DNA of 64,000 nt from Pseudonocardia autotrophica (lineage in GTDB: Bacteria > Actinomycetota > Actinomycetes > Mycobacteriales > Pseudonocardiaceae). Location of the stretch: assembly GCF_000717175.1 (NCBI RefSeq), contig NZ_JNYD01000031.1, positions 1 to 64,000 of the forward strand, written 5' to 3'. The translations under genes and the position numbers were made by a program. The first letter of the stretch is position 1. Every line of letters begins with the position of its first letter. Below the pieces are notes generated by a model. That model was not told the DNA's origin, searched no databases, and saw only the letters and a program-made list of their open reading frames with translations. Positions 16,055-24,784 of this stretch are shown piece by piece.

Positions 16055-17733
16055 AGGACGGGCAGGACGATCCGCGACGGGTGGGCGGCGTCGTGCAGCA
16101 CCTCGACGGCGCCGGGCTTGCCGCGGGTCGCGACGCCGAACGGCTCGCCGGTGCCGACGTTGCGGGCGAACCGCGGGAAGGCGCCACCGGCGACCTGCAC
16201 CCGCAGCCGGTGCCCGGCCCGGAACCGGTACGCCGTGGGGAACAGCTCGATCCCGACGGCGAGCACGCCGTCCTCCCCCGCCGTGACGTCCGGGGCGGGC
16301 ACGGTCCGCGGGTCCAGCCGCCGGATGCCGTCGACGACGTTGCGGGAGACGCCGCGCTCGTCGACGTCGCAGACCCGGACGAAGACGTCCGCGTGGTCCA
16401 GCTCGGGCCGGACGTGCACGACCGCCGTGACCGGCCCGACCACGTCGAGATCGGCGGGCAGCGGGTCCCCGGTGAACACCAGCACGTCCGCCCGGGCCTC
16501 GACCGGGGACTGGTCGATCTGCTCGCCCGGCGGCTGCAGCAGCGGCCCGCCGATGCTCGGCGTGGGGTCCGCCGGGTCGTAGACGTAGGTGCTCACGCCC
16601 GTCCCCGGCTCCTCCCCCAGCCGGCCCGCGGCCTGCAGGTGGACCTCCCGGGCGGTCGCGGGCGGCGGCCACTCCTCGAACTCCAGCCACTGGTCGGCCT
16701 GCTGGAGGAACAGCCGCACCGGCGCGCCCTCGGGCTCGGGGCCGCCGCGCAGGTGGTGGTCCAGCCACGCGACGTCCGTCCGCAGGCTGGTCCGGACCTC
16801 CTCGAGGGCCCCGTGCAGCCAGGGCCCGACGACGATCCGCGCCGGCACCCCGGCCGCGCGCAGCGCCCGGTAGTCCCGCATCTGCTCCGCGACGAACAGG
16901 TCCCACCAGCCGGTGACCATGCTGACCGGGGGCATGTTCGCGAGGGAGCCCGGGCCCTCGCGGTCGAAGGCCGGCGACTCGCCGTAGGTGGCGTCCCAGT
17001 AGCCGTCGCCGGGCTCGGCGTGCTCCACGAAGTCCCGCCAGTAGGGCACGGGAGCCCCGGCGACCTCGACGTCCGCGGCCTGCAGCGGGACCCGGCGCAG
17101 GGCCTTGCCGAGCTTCGCCGCCCGGATCGGGTGCGGCAGCAGCGGGATCCCGCCGCGCTCCTGGGTCCCGATCATGGCGGTCCACGCGAGCGCGTTGAGC
17201 AGCGCCGGAGCGCCCTGCGCGTAGAAGGTGTCGGTCATGCGGGCGGCCGTGATGTGCGGGGACATCGCGGTGAGCGGCGGGTCGGCGTAGGGCGCGACGG
17301 CCCACTGCGTGTAGCCGAGGTAGCTGCCGCCGGTCGTCGCGATCCGGCCGTCGCACCAGGGCTGCTGGCGCAGCCACGCGACGGTCGCGAGGCCGTCCTC
17401 GCGCTCACTGGTGAAGGGCCGGAAGTGGCCGCCGGACCCGAAGGTGCCGCGCGTGCTCTGCAGCACGACCTGGAAGCCGCGGCGGGCCAGCGGGGCCGCG
17501 AACACGATGCCGGCCGAGCGCGGGTCGTACGGGACCCGGATCAGGACCACCGGGAGCGGGCCGTCGGTGCGGGAGGGCCGGTACCGGGTGCCGACGAGCA
17601 CGGTGCCGTCGGGCATCGGCACGTGGACCCGGGTGCGGTCGTACGGGACGGGCGGGGAGGTCAGGCCGAGGGCGCGGTCGGCCAGGGACCCGGCCGCGCG
17701 CAGCAGGGGGTGCACGTCCCCGAGGTTAGACAC
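16051..17733 (-). CDS. CocE/NonD-family hydrolase (X-Pro dipeptidyl-peptidase-like)
   Basis: 560 residues from the GTG at 17733 (SNLGDVHPLLRAAGSLADRA); GTG 17715 is an alternative. The alpha/beta-hydrolase domain has VRVPMPDG-like start VHVPMPDGTVLVG, nucleophile elbow TTGGSYLGYTQWA, and His in VGPWLHGALEE. The C-terminal ~220 residues are the jelly-roll PepX_C domain (ADLDVVGPVTAVVHVRPELDHADVFVRV). Members hydrolyse acyl esters (cocaine esterase) or amides such as glutaryl-7-ACA; the natural substrate is unknown. Its stop codon lies inside a 40-bp palindromic repeat. Confidence 0.88.
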   Translation of the reverse strand: MSNLGDVHPLLRAAGSLADRALGLTSPPVPYDRTRVHVPMPDGTVLVGTRYRPSRTDGPLPVVLIRVPYDPRSAGIVFAAPLARRGFQVVLQSTRGTFGSGGHFRPFTSEREDGLATVAWLRQQPWCDGRIATTGGSYLGYTQWAVAPYADPPLTAMSPHITAARMTDTFYAQGAPALLNALAWTAMIGTQERGGIPLLPHPIRAAKLGKALRRVPLQAADVEVAGAPVPYWRDFVEHAEPGDGYWDATYGESPAFDREGPGSLANMPPVSMVTGWWDLFVAEQMRDYRALRAAGVPARIVVGPWLHGALEEVRTSLRTDVAWLDHHLRGGPEPEGAPVRLFLQQADQWLEFEEWPPPATAREVHLQAAGRLGEEPGTGVSTYVYDPADPTPSIGGPLLQPPGEQIDQSPVEARADVLVFTGDPLPADLDVVGPVTAVVHVRPELDHADVFVRVCDVDERGVSRNVVDGIRRLDPRTVPAPDVTAGEDGVLAVGIELFPTAYRFRAGHRLRVQVAGGAFPRFARNVGTGEPFGVATRGKPGAVEVLHDAAHPSRIVLPVL

Positions 17734-17836
17734 GATCCGCCGACGGGCCGTTCGGCCCGGTGCGGCCCGCGGCGCGCCGGGTCTAGCGTGGATCTCCCGA
17801 CGGACGCTCGACGGCGACGACAACGAGGACGGCGAC

Positions 17837-18235
17837 ATGAGCGATCGGCCCGGCAGCGTCACCCTGGTGGTCGTGCTCACCTGGGTCTCCGCGGTCCTCG
17901 CCGTGCTGGGCGGACTGCTGCTGATCGTGGCGGGGAGCGTGACCGCCGGCGCCGCGGGGCTCACGCCGGGCGTGCTCGTCGGGATCGGCGTGGCCTACGT
18001 GATCCTCGGCCTGATCACCGGCGCGGTCGCGTCCCGGCTCGGCCGCGGCGGCAACGGGGCCCGGCTGCTGGTCTCGATCCTCGTGGTCCTGCAGATCGCG
18101 GGCGGCATCGCGGCGATCAGCGCCGTCGGCAGCGGCTCGACCGTCACCCAGGCACTGGTCAGCATCCTCGTCGGGATCGTGATCCTGCTGCTGCTCTGGA
18201 ACGCCCGCGCCAACACCTTCTTCGCGTCCCACTGA
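17837..18235 (+). CDS. Four-helix integral membrane protein of unknown function
   Basis: 132 residues from ATG (MSDRPGSVTLVVVLTWVSAV). Four hydrophobic helices are visible (about 8-32, 42-63, 76-97, 103-122), with Gly/Ala/Val-rich composition and a short basic C-terminus (NARANTFFASH). It resembles the small actinobacterial membrane proteins annotated as hypothetical or DUF4064-like; no reaction can be proposed. It is divergent from the CocE-like gene and convergent to an AraC regulator, with a palindromic repeat at its 3' end. Confidence 0.7.
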   Translation: MSDRPGSVTLVVVLTWVSAVLAVLGGLLLIVAGSVTAGAAGLTPGVLVGIGVAYVILGLITGAVASRLGRGGNGARLLVSILVVLQIAGGIAAISAVGSGSTVTQALVSILVGIVILLLLWNARANTFFASH

Positions 18236-18238
18236 TCC

Positions 18239-18278
18239 GTGAGTGCCGACTGCCCCTAGAGGGGCAGTTGCCACTCAC
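18239..18278. repeat. 40-bp dispersed palindrome, copy 2 (variant core)
   Basis: Arms GTGAGTGCCGACTGCCCCT and AGGGGCAGTTGCCACTCAC pair with one mismatch and one G-T pair. The outer GTGAGTG/CACTCAC is shared with the other copies while the inner stem is different but still paired. It sits between convergent genes, and its right end contains the stop codon of the AraC-type gene. Confidence 0.75.
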
Positions 18279-19303
18279 GACCCACGCCGACCTGCGCGGA
18301 GCCGGGTGGGCGTGGTGCCGAACCACCGCCGCACCGCGCGCGTGAGCCCGGACTGCGCCGCGAGCCCGAGCATCGCCGTGACCTGCGCGAACGGCAGGTC
18401 GGTCGTGGTGATCAGGCGGTGGGCGGCGTCGCGGCGCACCTCGTCGAGCACCGCTTCGAAGGTGGTGCCCTCGGCCGCGAGGTGCCGCTGCAGGGTGCGC
18501 GGGTGCAGCCGCAGGAGCCGGGCCACGTCGGCGACCTGCGGCGGGGCGGACCCCAGCGAGCGGGCCAACGCGCCCCGCACCCGTCCGGCCACGGTCTGCC
18601 CGGGCTCGGCGAAGTGGCTCTCCAGGTAGTCCAGTGCGAGGGTGCGCAGCAGGCGATCGCCCCCGGCCACCGGGGCCGCGGTGAGCGCCGCGGGCAGCCG
18701 GAGCACGGCGGCGGGCCGCTCGAACCGGACGTCGGAGCCGAAGAAGTCGGTGTAACGCGTCACCGGAACGAGTGGCGGATGGGCCAGGTGCGCCGATCTC
18801 AGCCCGTACGGCCCGCCGTGCAGGAGCAGGATGATCCGGTGCAGCAGCCCCAGCCCGAGGTCCGCGGCCTGCGGCGGGAGCGGCAGGGGCTCGGCGGCCC
18901 CGTCGACCGCCGCCCCGTAGCGCACCGCCAGCACCCCGCGCACCTCCTCGGGGTCGGCGACCTGCGCGATCGACAGCGCCGGGCTGTGCACGAACAGGAA
19001 GCGCGACGCGCTGGCCAGGGCCTCGCCGAGGGTCCGGGCGTTCTCGATCGCGACGGCGAGCGGGCCGAGCACCCCCGCGTCCTGCCGCTCGGCGAGCAGC
19101 AGGCCGAGGTCCGGCCGCCCGAGCTCGGCCGCCGCCGTCTCCAGGAGCAGCCCGGCGCTGCGCACGCCGATCACGGCGTCGTCGCTCGACACGGCCTCGC
19201 GGGTCACCCCGAACCGGGCGAGCAGCGCGGCGGAGTCGCCACCCAGCGCGTCGACCAGCGCGGGGAGGCCGCGCAACGACGCGGCGCGCACCACGGGCCC
19301 CAT
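18275..19303 (-). CDS. AraC-family regulator (Arabinose_bd / OruR type)
   Basis: 342 residues from the ATG at 19303. The N-terminal ~200 residues match the PF12625-like sensor seen in OruR/VirS regulators (LLLETAAAELGRPDLGLLLAERQDAGVLGPLA), and the C-terminal ~100 hold the HTH_18 domain (VARLLRLHPRTLQRHLAAEGTTFEAVLDEVRR; LAAQSGLTRAVRRWFGTTPTRLR). It is divergent from the monooxygenase-SDR pair; two direct repeats 21 bp apart overlap its start and suggest that it controls that pair and itself. Confidence 0.88.
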   Translation of the reverse strand: MGPVVRAASLRGLPALVDALGGDSAALLARFGVTREAVSSDDAVIGVRSAGLLLETAAAELGRPDLGLLLAERQDAGVLGPLAVAIENARTLGEALASASRFLFVHSPALSIAQVADPEEVRGVLAVRYGAAVDGAAEPLPLPPQAADLGLGLLHRIILLLHGGPYGLRSAHLAHPPLVPVTRYTDFFGSDVRFERPAAVLRLPAALTAAPVAGGDRLLRTLALDYLESHFAEPGQTVAGRVRGALARSLGSAPPQVADVARLLRLHPRTLQRHLAAEGTTFEAVLDEVRRDAAHRLITTTDLPFAQVTAMLGLAAQSGLTRAVRRWFGTTPTRLRAGRRGS

Positions 19304-19339
19304 GTCGCGTGAGGATAAATCATTGTCGCGCAGGGATAA
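19302..19339. promoter_or_regulatory. 21-bp-spaced direct repeats (candidate AraC-type operator)
   Basis: TGTCGCG-N3-GGATAA occurs at 19303-19318 and again at 19324-19339, exactly 21 bp (two helical turns) apart. AraC/XylS proteins typically bind two such direct repeats. The sites overlap the regulator's start codon and lie about 60-100 bp upstream of the monooxygenase ATG. Confidence 0.6.
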
Positions 19340-19400
19340 GCGCGGGTCCGGGCCGGGCGACGACACTGGGACCGGTCGCCAGCATCGAAGGGGAGCTGAC

Positions 19401-20852
19401 ATGAACGAGACCGACGTGCTGATCGTCGGCGCCGGCCTCTCCGGCATCGGCGCCGCCTACCGGCTGCAGCAGGAGCGACCGCGGGACCGTTACGCGATCC
19501 TCGAGCAGCGCGAGGCCATGGGCGGCACCTGGGACCTGTTCCGCTACCCGGGCGTGCGGTCCGACTCGGACATGTTCACCCTGAGCTACCCGTTCCGGCC
19601 GTGGCGCGGCGAGAAGTCGATGGCCGACGGCGAGAGCATCCGCACCTACATCCGCGACACCGCGCGCGAAGCGGGCATCGACCGGCACATCCACTACGGG
19701 ACCACGGTGCAGAGCGCCTCCTGGTCGTCGGACGACGCGCGGTGGACGGTCACGACGTCCCGTGGCACGTGGTCCTGCCGGTTCCTCTACCTCTGCGCCG
19801 GCTACTACTCCTACGAGCGCGGCCACCAGCCGGACTTCCCCGGCCTCGCCGACTACGCGGGCACCTTCGTGCACCCGCAGGCCTGGCCCGAGAACCTCGA
19901 CCACACGGGCAAGCGGGTGGTCGTGATCGGCAGCGGCGCTACGGCCGTCACCCTCATCCCGGCCATGGCGGAGAAGGCCGCGCACGTCACGATGCTGCAG
20001 CGCTCGCCGTCCTACCTGACCGCGCTGCCGCTGACGGACAAGCTCGCCGACACCCTGCGTCGCCGGCTGCCCGCCGGGCTCGCCCACAAGCTGGTCCGGG
20101 CCAAGAACATCGCCGTCACCCAGGGCTTCTACCAGCTGGCCCGGCGCCGGCCCCAGGTCGTGAAGAAGGTCCTGCGCGGGATCGCCCTGCGGTTCCTCGA
20201 CGAGCAGGCCGTCGACGAGCACTTCACGCCGCGCTACGAGCCGTGGGACCAGCGCCTGTGCGTGGTGCCGGGCGGCGACTTCTATGAGTCGATCCGGGAC
20301 GGCTCCGCGTCCGTGGTGACCGACCACATCGAGCGGTTCACCGAGAAGGGGATCCTGCTGAAGTCCGGGCAGGAGCTGGAGGCCGACGTCGTGGTCTCCG
20401 CGACCGGGCTGCGCATGCTCCCCCTCGGCGGCCTCGAGATCGGCGTCGACGGCGAGCCCGTGACGCTCGGCGACACGTTCTCCTACCGCGGCCTGATGCT
20501 CTCCGGAGTGCCGAACCTGGCCTACTGCATCGGCTACACGAACGCCTCCTGGACCCTGCGGGCCGACCTGTCGTCGCGGTACGTCTGCCGGCTGCTGAAC
20601 CACATGGAGAAGCGCGGCTACGCCGCGGCCGCCCCGACCGCGCCCGCCTCGGCCGAGCGCCGCCCGCTGCTCGACCTGACCTCCGGCTACGTGCAGCGCT
20701 CGATCGACGCCTTCCCGAGCCAGGGCACGAGCGAGCCGTGGCGCGTGCAGCAGAACTACGTGGCCGACGCGCTCAAGATGTCCCGCGCCGACCTCACCCG
20801 CGACATGCGCTTCACCCCCGCGACCGCCCGCAGCCTGCAGGAGGCCTCCTGA
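19401..20852 (+). CDS. Flavin-containing (Baeyer-Villiger-type) monooxygenase
   Basis: 483 residues, ATG preceded by AAGGGGAG. The FAD motif GAGLSGIG is at 10-17; the NADPH motif GSGATA is at 177-182; the Baeyer-Villiger fingerprint appears as YAGTFVHPQAWP at 152-163 (F replaced by Y). The fold and length fit the EthA group. It inserts oxygen into ketones to give esters or lactones, or oxidises S/N atoms. The stop overlaps the start of the SDR gene (TGATG), suggesting an alcohol-to-ketone-to-ester pathway. Confidence 0.9.
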   Translation: MNETDVLIVGAGLSGIGAAYRLQQERPRDRYAILEQREAMGGTWDLFRYPGVRSDSDMFTLSYPFRPWRGEKSMADGESIRTYIRDTAREAGIDRHIHYGTTVQSASWSSDDARWTVTTSRGTWSCRFLYLCAGYYSYERGHQPDFPGLADYAGTFVHPQAWPENLDHTGKRVVVIGSGATAVTLIPAMAEKAAHVTMLQRSPSYLTALPLTDKLADTLRRRLPAGLAHKLVRAKNIAVTQGFYQLARRRPQVVKKVLRGIALRFLDEQAVDEHFTPRYEPWDQRLCVVPGGDFYESIRDGSASVVTDHIERFTEKGILLKSGQELEADVVVSATGLRMLPLGGLEIGVDGEPVTLGDTFSYRGLMLSGVPNLAYCIGYTNASWTLRADLSSRYVCRLLNHMEKRGYAAAAPTAPASAERRPLLDLTSGYVQRSIDAFPSQGTSEPWRVQQNYVADALKMSRADLTRDMRFTPATARSLQEAS

Positions 20853-21709
20853 TGCCCGCGACACGGACGACACTGCAGCCCTACCGCTTCGCCGGCAACA
20901 CCGCCGTCCTCACCGGGGCCGCGAGCGGCATCGGCGAGCAGCTCGCGTACGGCCTCGGCGACCGCGGCAGCGACCTGGTCCTCGTCGACCGGGACGCCGC
21001 CGGGCTCGAGGCCGTGGCCGGCAAGATCCGCGGCGCGCACCCGGCCCGGACCGTCGAGACGCACGTCGTCGACCTCGCCGACCGGACCGCGACGACCGCC
21101 CTCGCCGAGCGGATCGCCGCGGACCACCCGCGCCTCGGCCTGCTCATCAACAACGCCGGCGTGGCCCTCGGCGGCCGTTTCCGCCAGCTGACGCTCGACG
21201 AGTTCGAGTGGGTCATGGACATCAACTTCCGCGCGCCCGTGATCCTCACCCACCACCTGCTGCCCGCCCTGACCGCGACCCCGGGCGGGCACCTGGTCAA
21301 CGTGTCCAGCCTCTACGGGCTGATCGGGCCGGCCGGGCAGTCGGCGTACTCGTCGAGCAAGTTCGCCATCCGCGGGTTCTCCGAGGTGCTGCGGCACGAG
21401 CTGGTCGAGACCGGCACGGGCGTGACCCAGGTCCACCCCGGCGGGATCCGCACGAACGTGGCGTCGAGTGCCCGGATCGGGTCCGGCGTCGACCCGGCGG
21501 AGATCGCCCAGCACCAGGCCGCGTTCGCGAAGCTGCTGAGCTATCCGCCGGAGAAGGCCGCCGCGGAGATCCTCGACGGCGTCGAGAAGCGGAGGACCCG
21601 GGTACTCATCGCCTCCAGCGCCAAGGTGCCCGACGTCCTGGCCCGCGTGCTGCCCGGCTCCTACGGCCCGGTCCTCGAGAAGCTGACGGCCCTGCTGGCC
21701 CGGCGTTAG
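20852..21709 (+). CDS. SDR-family oxidoreductase coupled to the monooxygenase
   Basis: 285 residues. TGAASGIG is at 21-28, NNAG near 100, and the catalytic VSS...YSSSK with Tyr166 and Lys170; the longer C-terminal part (IASSAKVPDVLARVLPGSYGPVLEKL) resembles SDRs found beside EthA-like monooxygenases. It starts within the stop codon of the monooxygenase gene, so the two are made together. It likely supplies the ketone substrate from an alcohol, or reduces a product. It overlaps the convergent SRPBCC gene by 4 nt. Confidence 0.88.
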   Translation: MPATRTTLQPYRFAGNTAVLTGAASGIGEQLAYGLGDRGSDLVLVDRDAAGLEAVAGKIRGAHPARTVETHVVDLADRTATTALAERIAADHPRLGLLINNAGVALGGRFRQLTLDEFEWVMDINFRAPVILTHHLLPALTATPGGHLVNVSSLYGLIGPAGQSAYSSSKFAIRGFSEVLRHELVETGTGVTQVHPGGIRTNVASSARIGSGVDPAEIAQHQAAFAKLLSYPPEKAAAEILDGVEKRRTRVLIASSAKVPDVLARVLPGSYGPVLEKLTALLARR

Positions 21710-22188
21710 AGCGAGACCGCGACGTCCTCCAGGGCGTCGAGCGAGGTCTGCATGCCGCCCTCCATGCCCGACTCGATGTGGGCGTCCCGGTGCTCCTGGT
21801 TCTGGTGCTGCACCAGCACGGTGAGCGTGGTGCGGCCGTCGGACTCGGTGAAGTCCAGGGTGTTCACGGCGTAGGCGTCGGGCATTCCCTCGAACACCTC
21901 GGTGGTCACGATCCGCCCGCCGGGCACCAGCTCGCGGTATTCGCCGTGGAAGGCGACCTCGAACCCGCCGTTCGCCTCCATGACCCAGCGCCAGCCGCCG
22001 CCGACCCGCAGGTCGATCTCGGCCGACGTCACCGTGCCCATCGTGCCCGCCCACCAGCGCTTCACCAGCTCGGGCTCGGTCCAGGCGCGGTAGACGGCGG
22101 CGGCGGGCGCCGCGAACTCGCGCACGATCAGGATCTGGTCGTCGGCGGGCAGCGTGACGACGGCGCTACCCCTCGTGGTCGTTCCCAT
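21706..22188 (-). CDS. SRPBCC (AHSA1-like) domain protein
   Basis: 160 residues with the START/Bet-v1-like signature of the AHSA1 group: REFAAPAAAVYRAWTEPELVKRWW near residue 25, then GGGWRWVMEANGGFEVAFHGEYREL and a C-terminal helix GMEGGMQTSLDALEDV. These proteins bind hydrophobic ligands in a deep cavity; in bacteria they are very often the partner of an ArsR-type repressor, as here. It overlaps the upstream ArsR gene by 23 nt. Confidence 0.88.
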   Translation of the reverse strand: MGTTTRGSAVVTLPADDQILIVREFAAPAAAVYRAWTEPELVKRWWAGTMGTVTSAEIDLRVGGGWRWVMEANGGFEVAFHGEYRELVPGGRIVTTEVFEGMPDAYAVNTLDFTESDGRTTLTVLVQHQNQEHRDAHIESGMEGGMQTSLDALEDVAVSL

Positions 22189-22519
22189 CGGTCTCCCCCG
22201 TGATCTCCGCCAGTACGGCGTCCAGTGCGCCGAACCGGTCCTCCCAGTGCCGCGCGAAGCCGGCCACCCAGTCGTGGATCGCCTTGAGCCCGCGGCCCTC
22301 CAGCCGGTAGAGCCGGCGCCGCCCGTCCTCCCGGACGGCCACCAGCCCCACCTCGTGCAGCACCTTCAGGTGCTTCGAGACCTGCGGCTGGGCGAGGTCC
22401 AGTGCCGCGACGAGGTCGGTCACCGACCGCTCGCCCCGGGCGAGCACGTCGAGGATCTGCCTGCGCCGCGGTTCGGCCACCGCGTTGAACGCGTCGGTGG
22501 TGGTCGCCGCCCGTGCCAC
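22166..22519 (-). CDS. ArsR-family (winged HTH) transcriptional repressor
   Basis: 117 residues from GTG. The winged helix-turn-helix is complete (AVAEPRRRQILDVLARGERSVTDLVAALDLAQPQVSKHLKVLHEVGLVAVREDGRRRLYRL); no metal-binding ELCVCDL cysteine box is present, so this is a non-metal ArsR of the SRPBCC-associated kind. A perfect 20-bp palindrome ends 10 bp upstream of its start codon, which fits autorepression of the ArsR-SRPBCC pair. Confidence 0.9.
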   Translation of the reverse strand: MARAATTTDAFNAVAEPRRRQILDVLARGERSVTDLVAALDLAQPQVSKHLKVLHEVGLVAVREDGRRRLYRLEGRGLKAIHDWVAGFARHWEDRFGALDAVLAEITGETDGNDHEG

Positions 22520-22528
22520 GCCACCATC

Positions 22529-22548
22529 GTATTCCCATATGGGAATAC
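22529..22548. promoter_or_regulatory. Perfect 20-bp palindrome, candidate ArsR operator
   Basis: GTATTCCCATATGGGAATAC, fully self-complementary and markedly AT-rich against its surroundings. It lies immediately upstream of the ArsR start codon, where it would cover the promoter. The form ATTCCCATATGGGAAT fits operators of ArsR/SmtB-fold repressors. Confidence 0.7.
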
Positions 22549-22587
22549 GTCAAGCCCTCGACGACGACGACTCGCTGGCAAGGGGAT

Positions 22588-23745
22588 TCAGTCGGCGACG
22601 AACGGGTCGTAGTGGATCTGCTCGGGCGCCGCGCCGGCGACCCGCAGCGCCCGCACGGTCGCGGTCAGCATGGCCGGCGACCCGCTGACCACGATCTCGC
22701 AGTCGCCCCACGACCCGAACCCGGTGACGACCTCGGCGAGCCGGCCCACCAGCGGGCCGGGGTAGGGCGGCTGCTCCTCGACGACGGGGACGACGTCCAG
22801 CCAGACGTTGCGGTAGGTCATCCGGCGCAACTCGTCGAGCGCGTACAGGGCGTCCCACGACCGTGCCCCGTAGAAGACGACGACCCGCTCGGGGCGCCCG
22901 CCCTCCCGCTCCAGCTGCTCGAGCAGGGCGCGGATCGGGGTGATGCCGGTGCCGCCGGCGATCATCAGCAGTTCCCGGCCCGGGCGGACGGCGCGGTCCA
23001 GCGCACCCATCGCCGGGCCGATCCGCCAGCGGTCCCCAGGCCGGGCGGAGGCCACGATCCCGCGGCTCACGCTGCCGTAGCCCAGCGCCTTGACGTGGAA
23101 CTCCAGCACACCCGCGGGGTCCGGCGCGTTCGCCGGGGAGAGGTAGCGCCACAGCCGCGGGTGCTGCGGGGTCTCCACGCCGACGTACTGCCCGGCGCGG
23201 TACGGCACGGGCCCGTCCTGGCCCTCGACCTGCACCCGCAGGATCGCCGTGTCCCGGTCGACCCGCTGGTGCTCGACGACCACGCCGGACCACCAGGCGG
23301 GACCGGCCTCCGCCCGCGCCGCCTTCTGCATCGTCCCGGCGAGGAACGCGAAGGTGTACTCCCAGGCCTCGGCGACCTCGGGCGTCCAGGCCTCGCCCGC
23401 GGTCTCGGCGAGGGCGGCGAGGAAGGCCTGCCCGACGACGGTGTAGTGCTCGTCCCGGACGTCGAACTTCCGGTGGTCCCGGCCCAGCTGGGCCAGGAAC
23501 GGCACCAGCGACGCCGGGTCGTCCAGCCCGTCGATCAGGTGCACCAGCGCGCGGCCGAACCGGGCGTACTGCGTGGTCATCGACAGCGGGAACAGCCCGC
23601 GCAGGCCCGGCGCGTAGCCGAAGAGCGTGCGGTAGAAGCGGGGGACGAAGTCGTCGACGTCGAGCTCGAACTCCCCGGCACTGCGGCGGGCCCGCTCCAG
23701 GTAGGGCGCGAGGGAGCCGGGCAGCGCGCGACTCTCCGTCGTCAT
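22588..23745 (-). CDS. Flavohaemoglobin-type globin/reductase
   Basis: 385 residues. The globin domain (about 1-145) has the proximal His91 in LGRDHRKFDV followed by the usual EHYTVVGQAFL helix. The FAD domain (about 150-250) has YRAGQYVGVETP and RLWRYLSPANAP. The NAD domain (about 255-380) has IAGGTGITPIRALLEQL and VSGSPAMLTATVRAL. Such proteins dioxygenate NO to nitrate using NADPH. The flavin motif RYLS deviates from the usual RxYS, as in actinobacterial type II flavohaemoglobin-like proteins, so activity may differ from E. coli Hmp. Confidence 0.88.
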   Translation of the reverse strand: MTTESRALPGSLAPYLERARRSAGEFELDVDDFVPRFYRTLFGYAPGLRGLFPLSMTTQYARFGRALVHLIDGLDDPASLVPFLAQLGRDHRKFDVRDEHYTVVGQAFLAALAETAGEAWTPEVAEAWEYTFAFLAGTMQKAARAEAGPAWWSGVVVEHQRVDRDTAILRVQVEGQDGPVPYRAGQYVGVETPQHPRLWRYLSPANAPDPAGVLEFHVKALGYGSVSRGIVASARPGDRWRIGPAMGALDRAVRPGRELLMIAGGTGITPIRALLEQLEREGGRPERVVVFYGARSWDALYALDELRRMTYRNVWLDVVPVVEEQPPYPGPLVGRLAEVVTGFGSWGDCEIVVSGSPAMLTATVRALRVAGAAPEQIHYDPFVAD

Positions 23746-24037
23746 CGCCGGGACCGGGGAGCCGCCACCACGGGCGGAAGCGTAGCCGCCGCCGCGGAAC
23801 GGGTGAGCCCGGCCTGCCCTGTCCGGCGGCGGGCTGCGCTCAGGCTGCGCCGGGATGCGCGGCTTCCGTCCTGCGGCGCGCCGGCCGGGCAGCGTGATCA
23901 CCGATCGGGGAGCGGGACGGTCGGAGAACGGCCCTACCCGTCCACGATCCGCCGTCCGCGATCATGGTCGCAGGACGATGCTGCTGGCCCACGACCGACG
24001 ATCGAGGCTCCGGCGATGCGGGACTGCGGCGAGTCGC

Positions 24038-24658
24038 TCAGACGTGGGCGTTGCGCAGGGCGGCATTGCGCTCCTTGACCGCGCGGTCCTTGTTGACCGG
24101 GTTCTGCGCCTCGTCCGGCTCGGTGCAGCCGGCCTCGACGGCGATCCGGTTCATGGTCCCGAACATGCGGACCAGGTGCGCGAGGCGCATCTCCTCGCCG
24201 TCGACGGGCTGCTGGTCGCCGTGCAGCAGGCCGATCGTGGTGTCCACCCACATCGCCTCGGCCTGCATCCCGGCCGCGCGCAGCACGTCCTGCACCCGGT
24301 CGGCGAGCAGCCGCGGCGGCAACCCGATCCACCCCTCCAGGGTCCGCGCGTCGAGCGGGAAGAGCCGGTCGCGATCGCGCAGGTAGAGCAGCTCGAGGGC
24401 GTAGCCGTGCGCGTAGGCGCAGTAGAGGCAGCCGTTGTAGAGCGAGATGACCATGCCGGCCAGGTGCGTGCGCTGGTGGCCGAGGACCCGCATCGAGACG
24501 AGGTAGCGCGGCATGTTCGCGGCGAACCAGCGGACGGCCCCGCCCGCGCCCATCCGGGCGACGATGTGCGGGATCATCCGGGGCGCGAAACCCCACATCC
24601 AGCGGCATCCGGCCTGGAGAACGCGGACCGTCGCACGGTCGAGCGCCCCTCCGGCCAT
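24038..24658 (-). CDS. AhpD-like / carboxymuconolactone decarboxylase-fold protein
   Basis: 206 residues from the ATG at 24658, with GAGGGG 8 nt upstream. The redox motif CLYCAYAHG (Cys77, Cys80, His84) is the CxxCxxxH signature of AhpD-like proteins, which reduce peroxiredoxins or act as thiol peroxidases. A second C-terminal region (LAHLVRMFGTMNRIAVEAG) is helical. No AhpC gene is adjacent, so its partner is unknown. Confidence 0.75.
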   Translation of the reverse strand: MAGGALDRATVRVLQAGCRWMWGFAPRMIPHIVARMGAGGAVRWFAANMPRYLVSMRVLGHQRTHLAGMVISLYNGCLYCAYAHGYALELLYLRDRDRLFPLDARTLEGWIGLPPRLLADRVQDVLRAAGMQAEAMWVDTTIGLLHGDQQPVDGEEMRLAHLVRMFGTMNRIAVEAGCTEPDEAQNPVNKDRAVKERNAALRNAHV

Positions 24659-24784
24659 CGCGCACCCCTCGCTCACGGTCAGTGTTCGGATCATACCCCG
24701 CGGTGGCGGTCCCGGACAGCATCCGCGACGAGGTCGGGACGGAAGTCCTGCACGTCGGCCGCCGACCGGACTAGCCTCCGGCGC

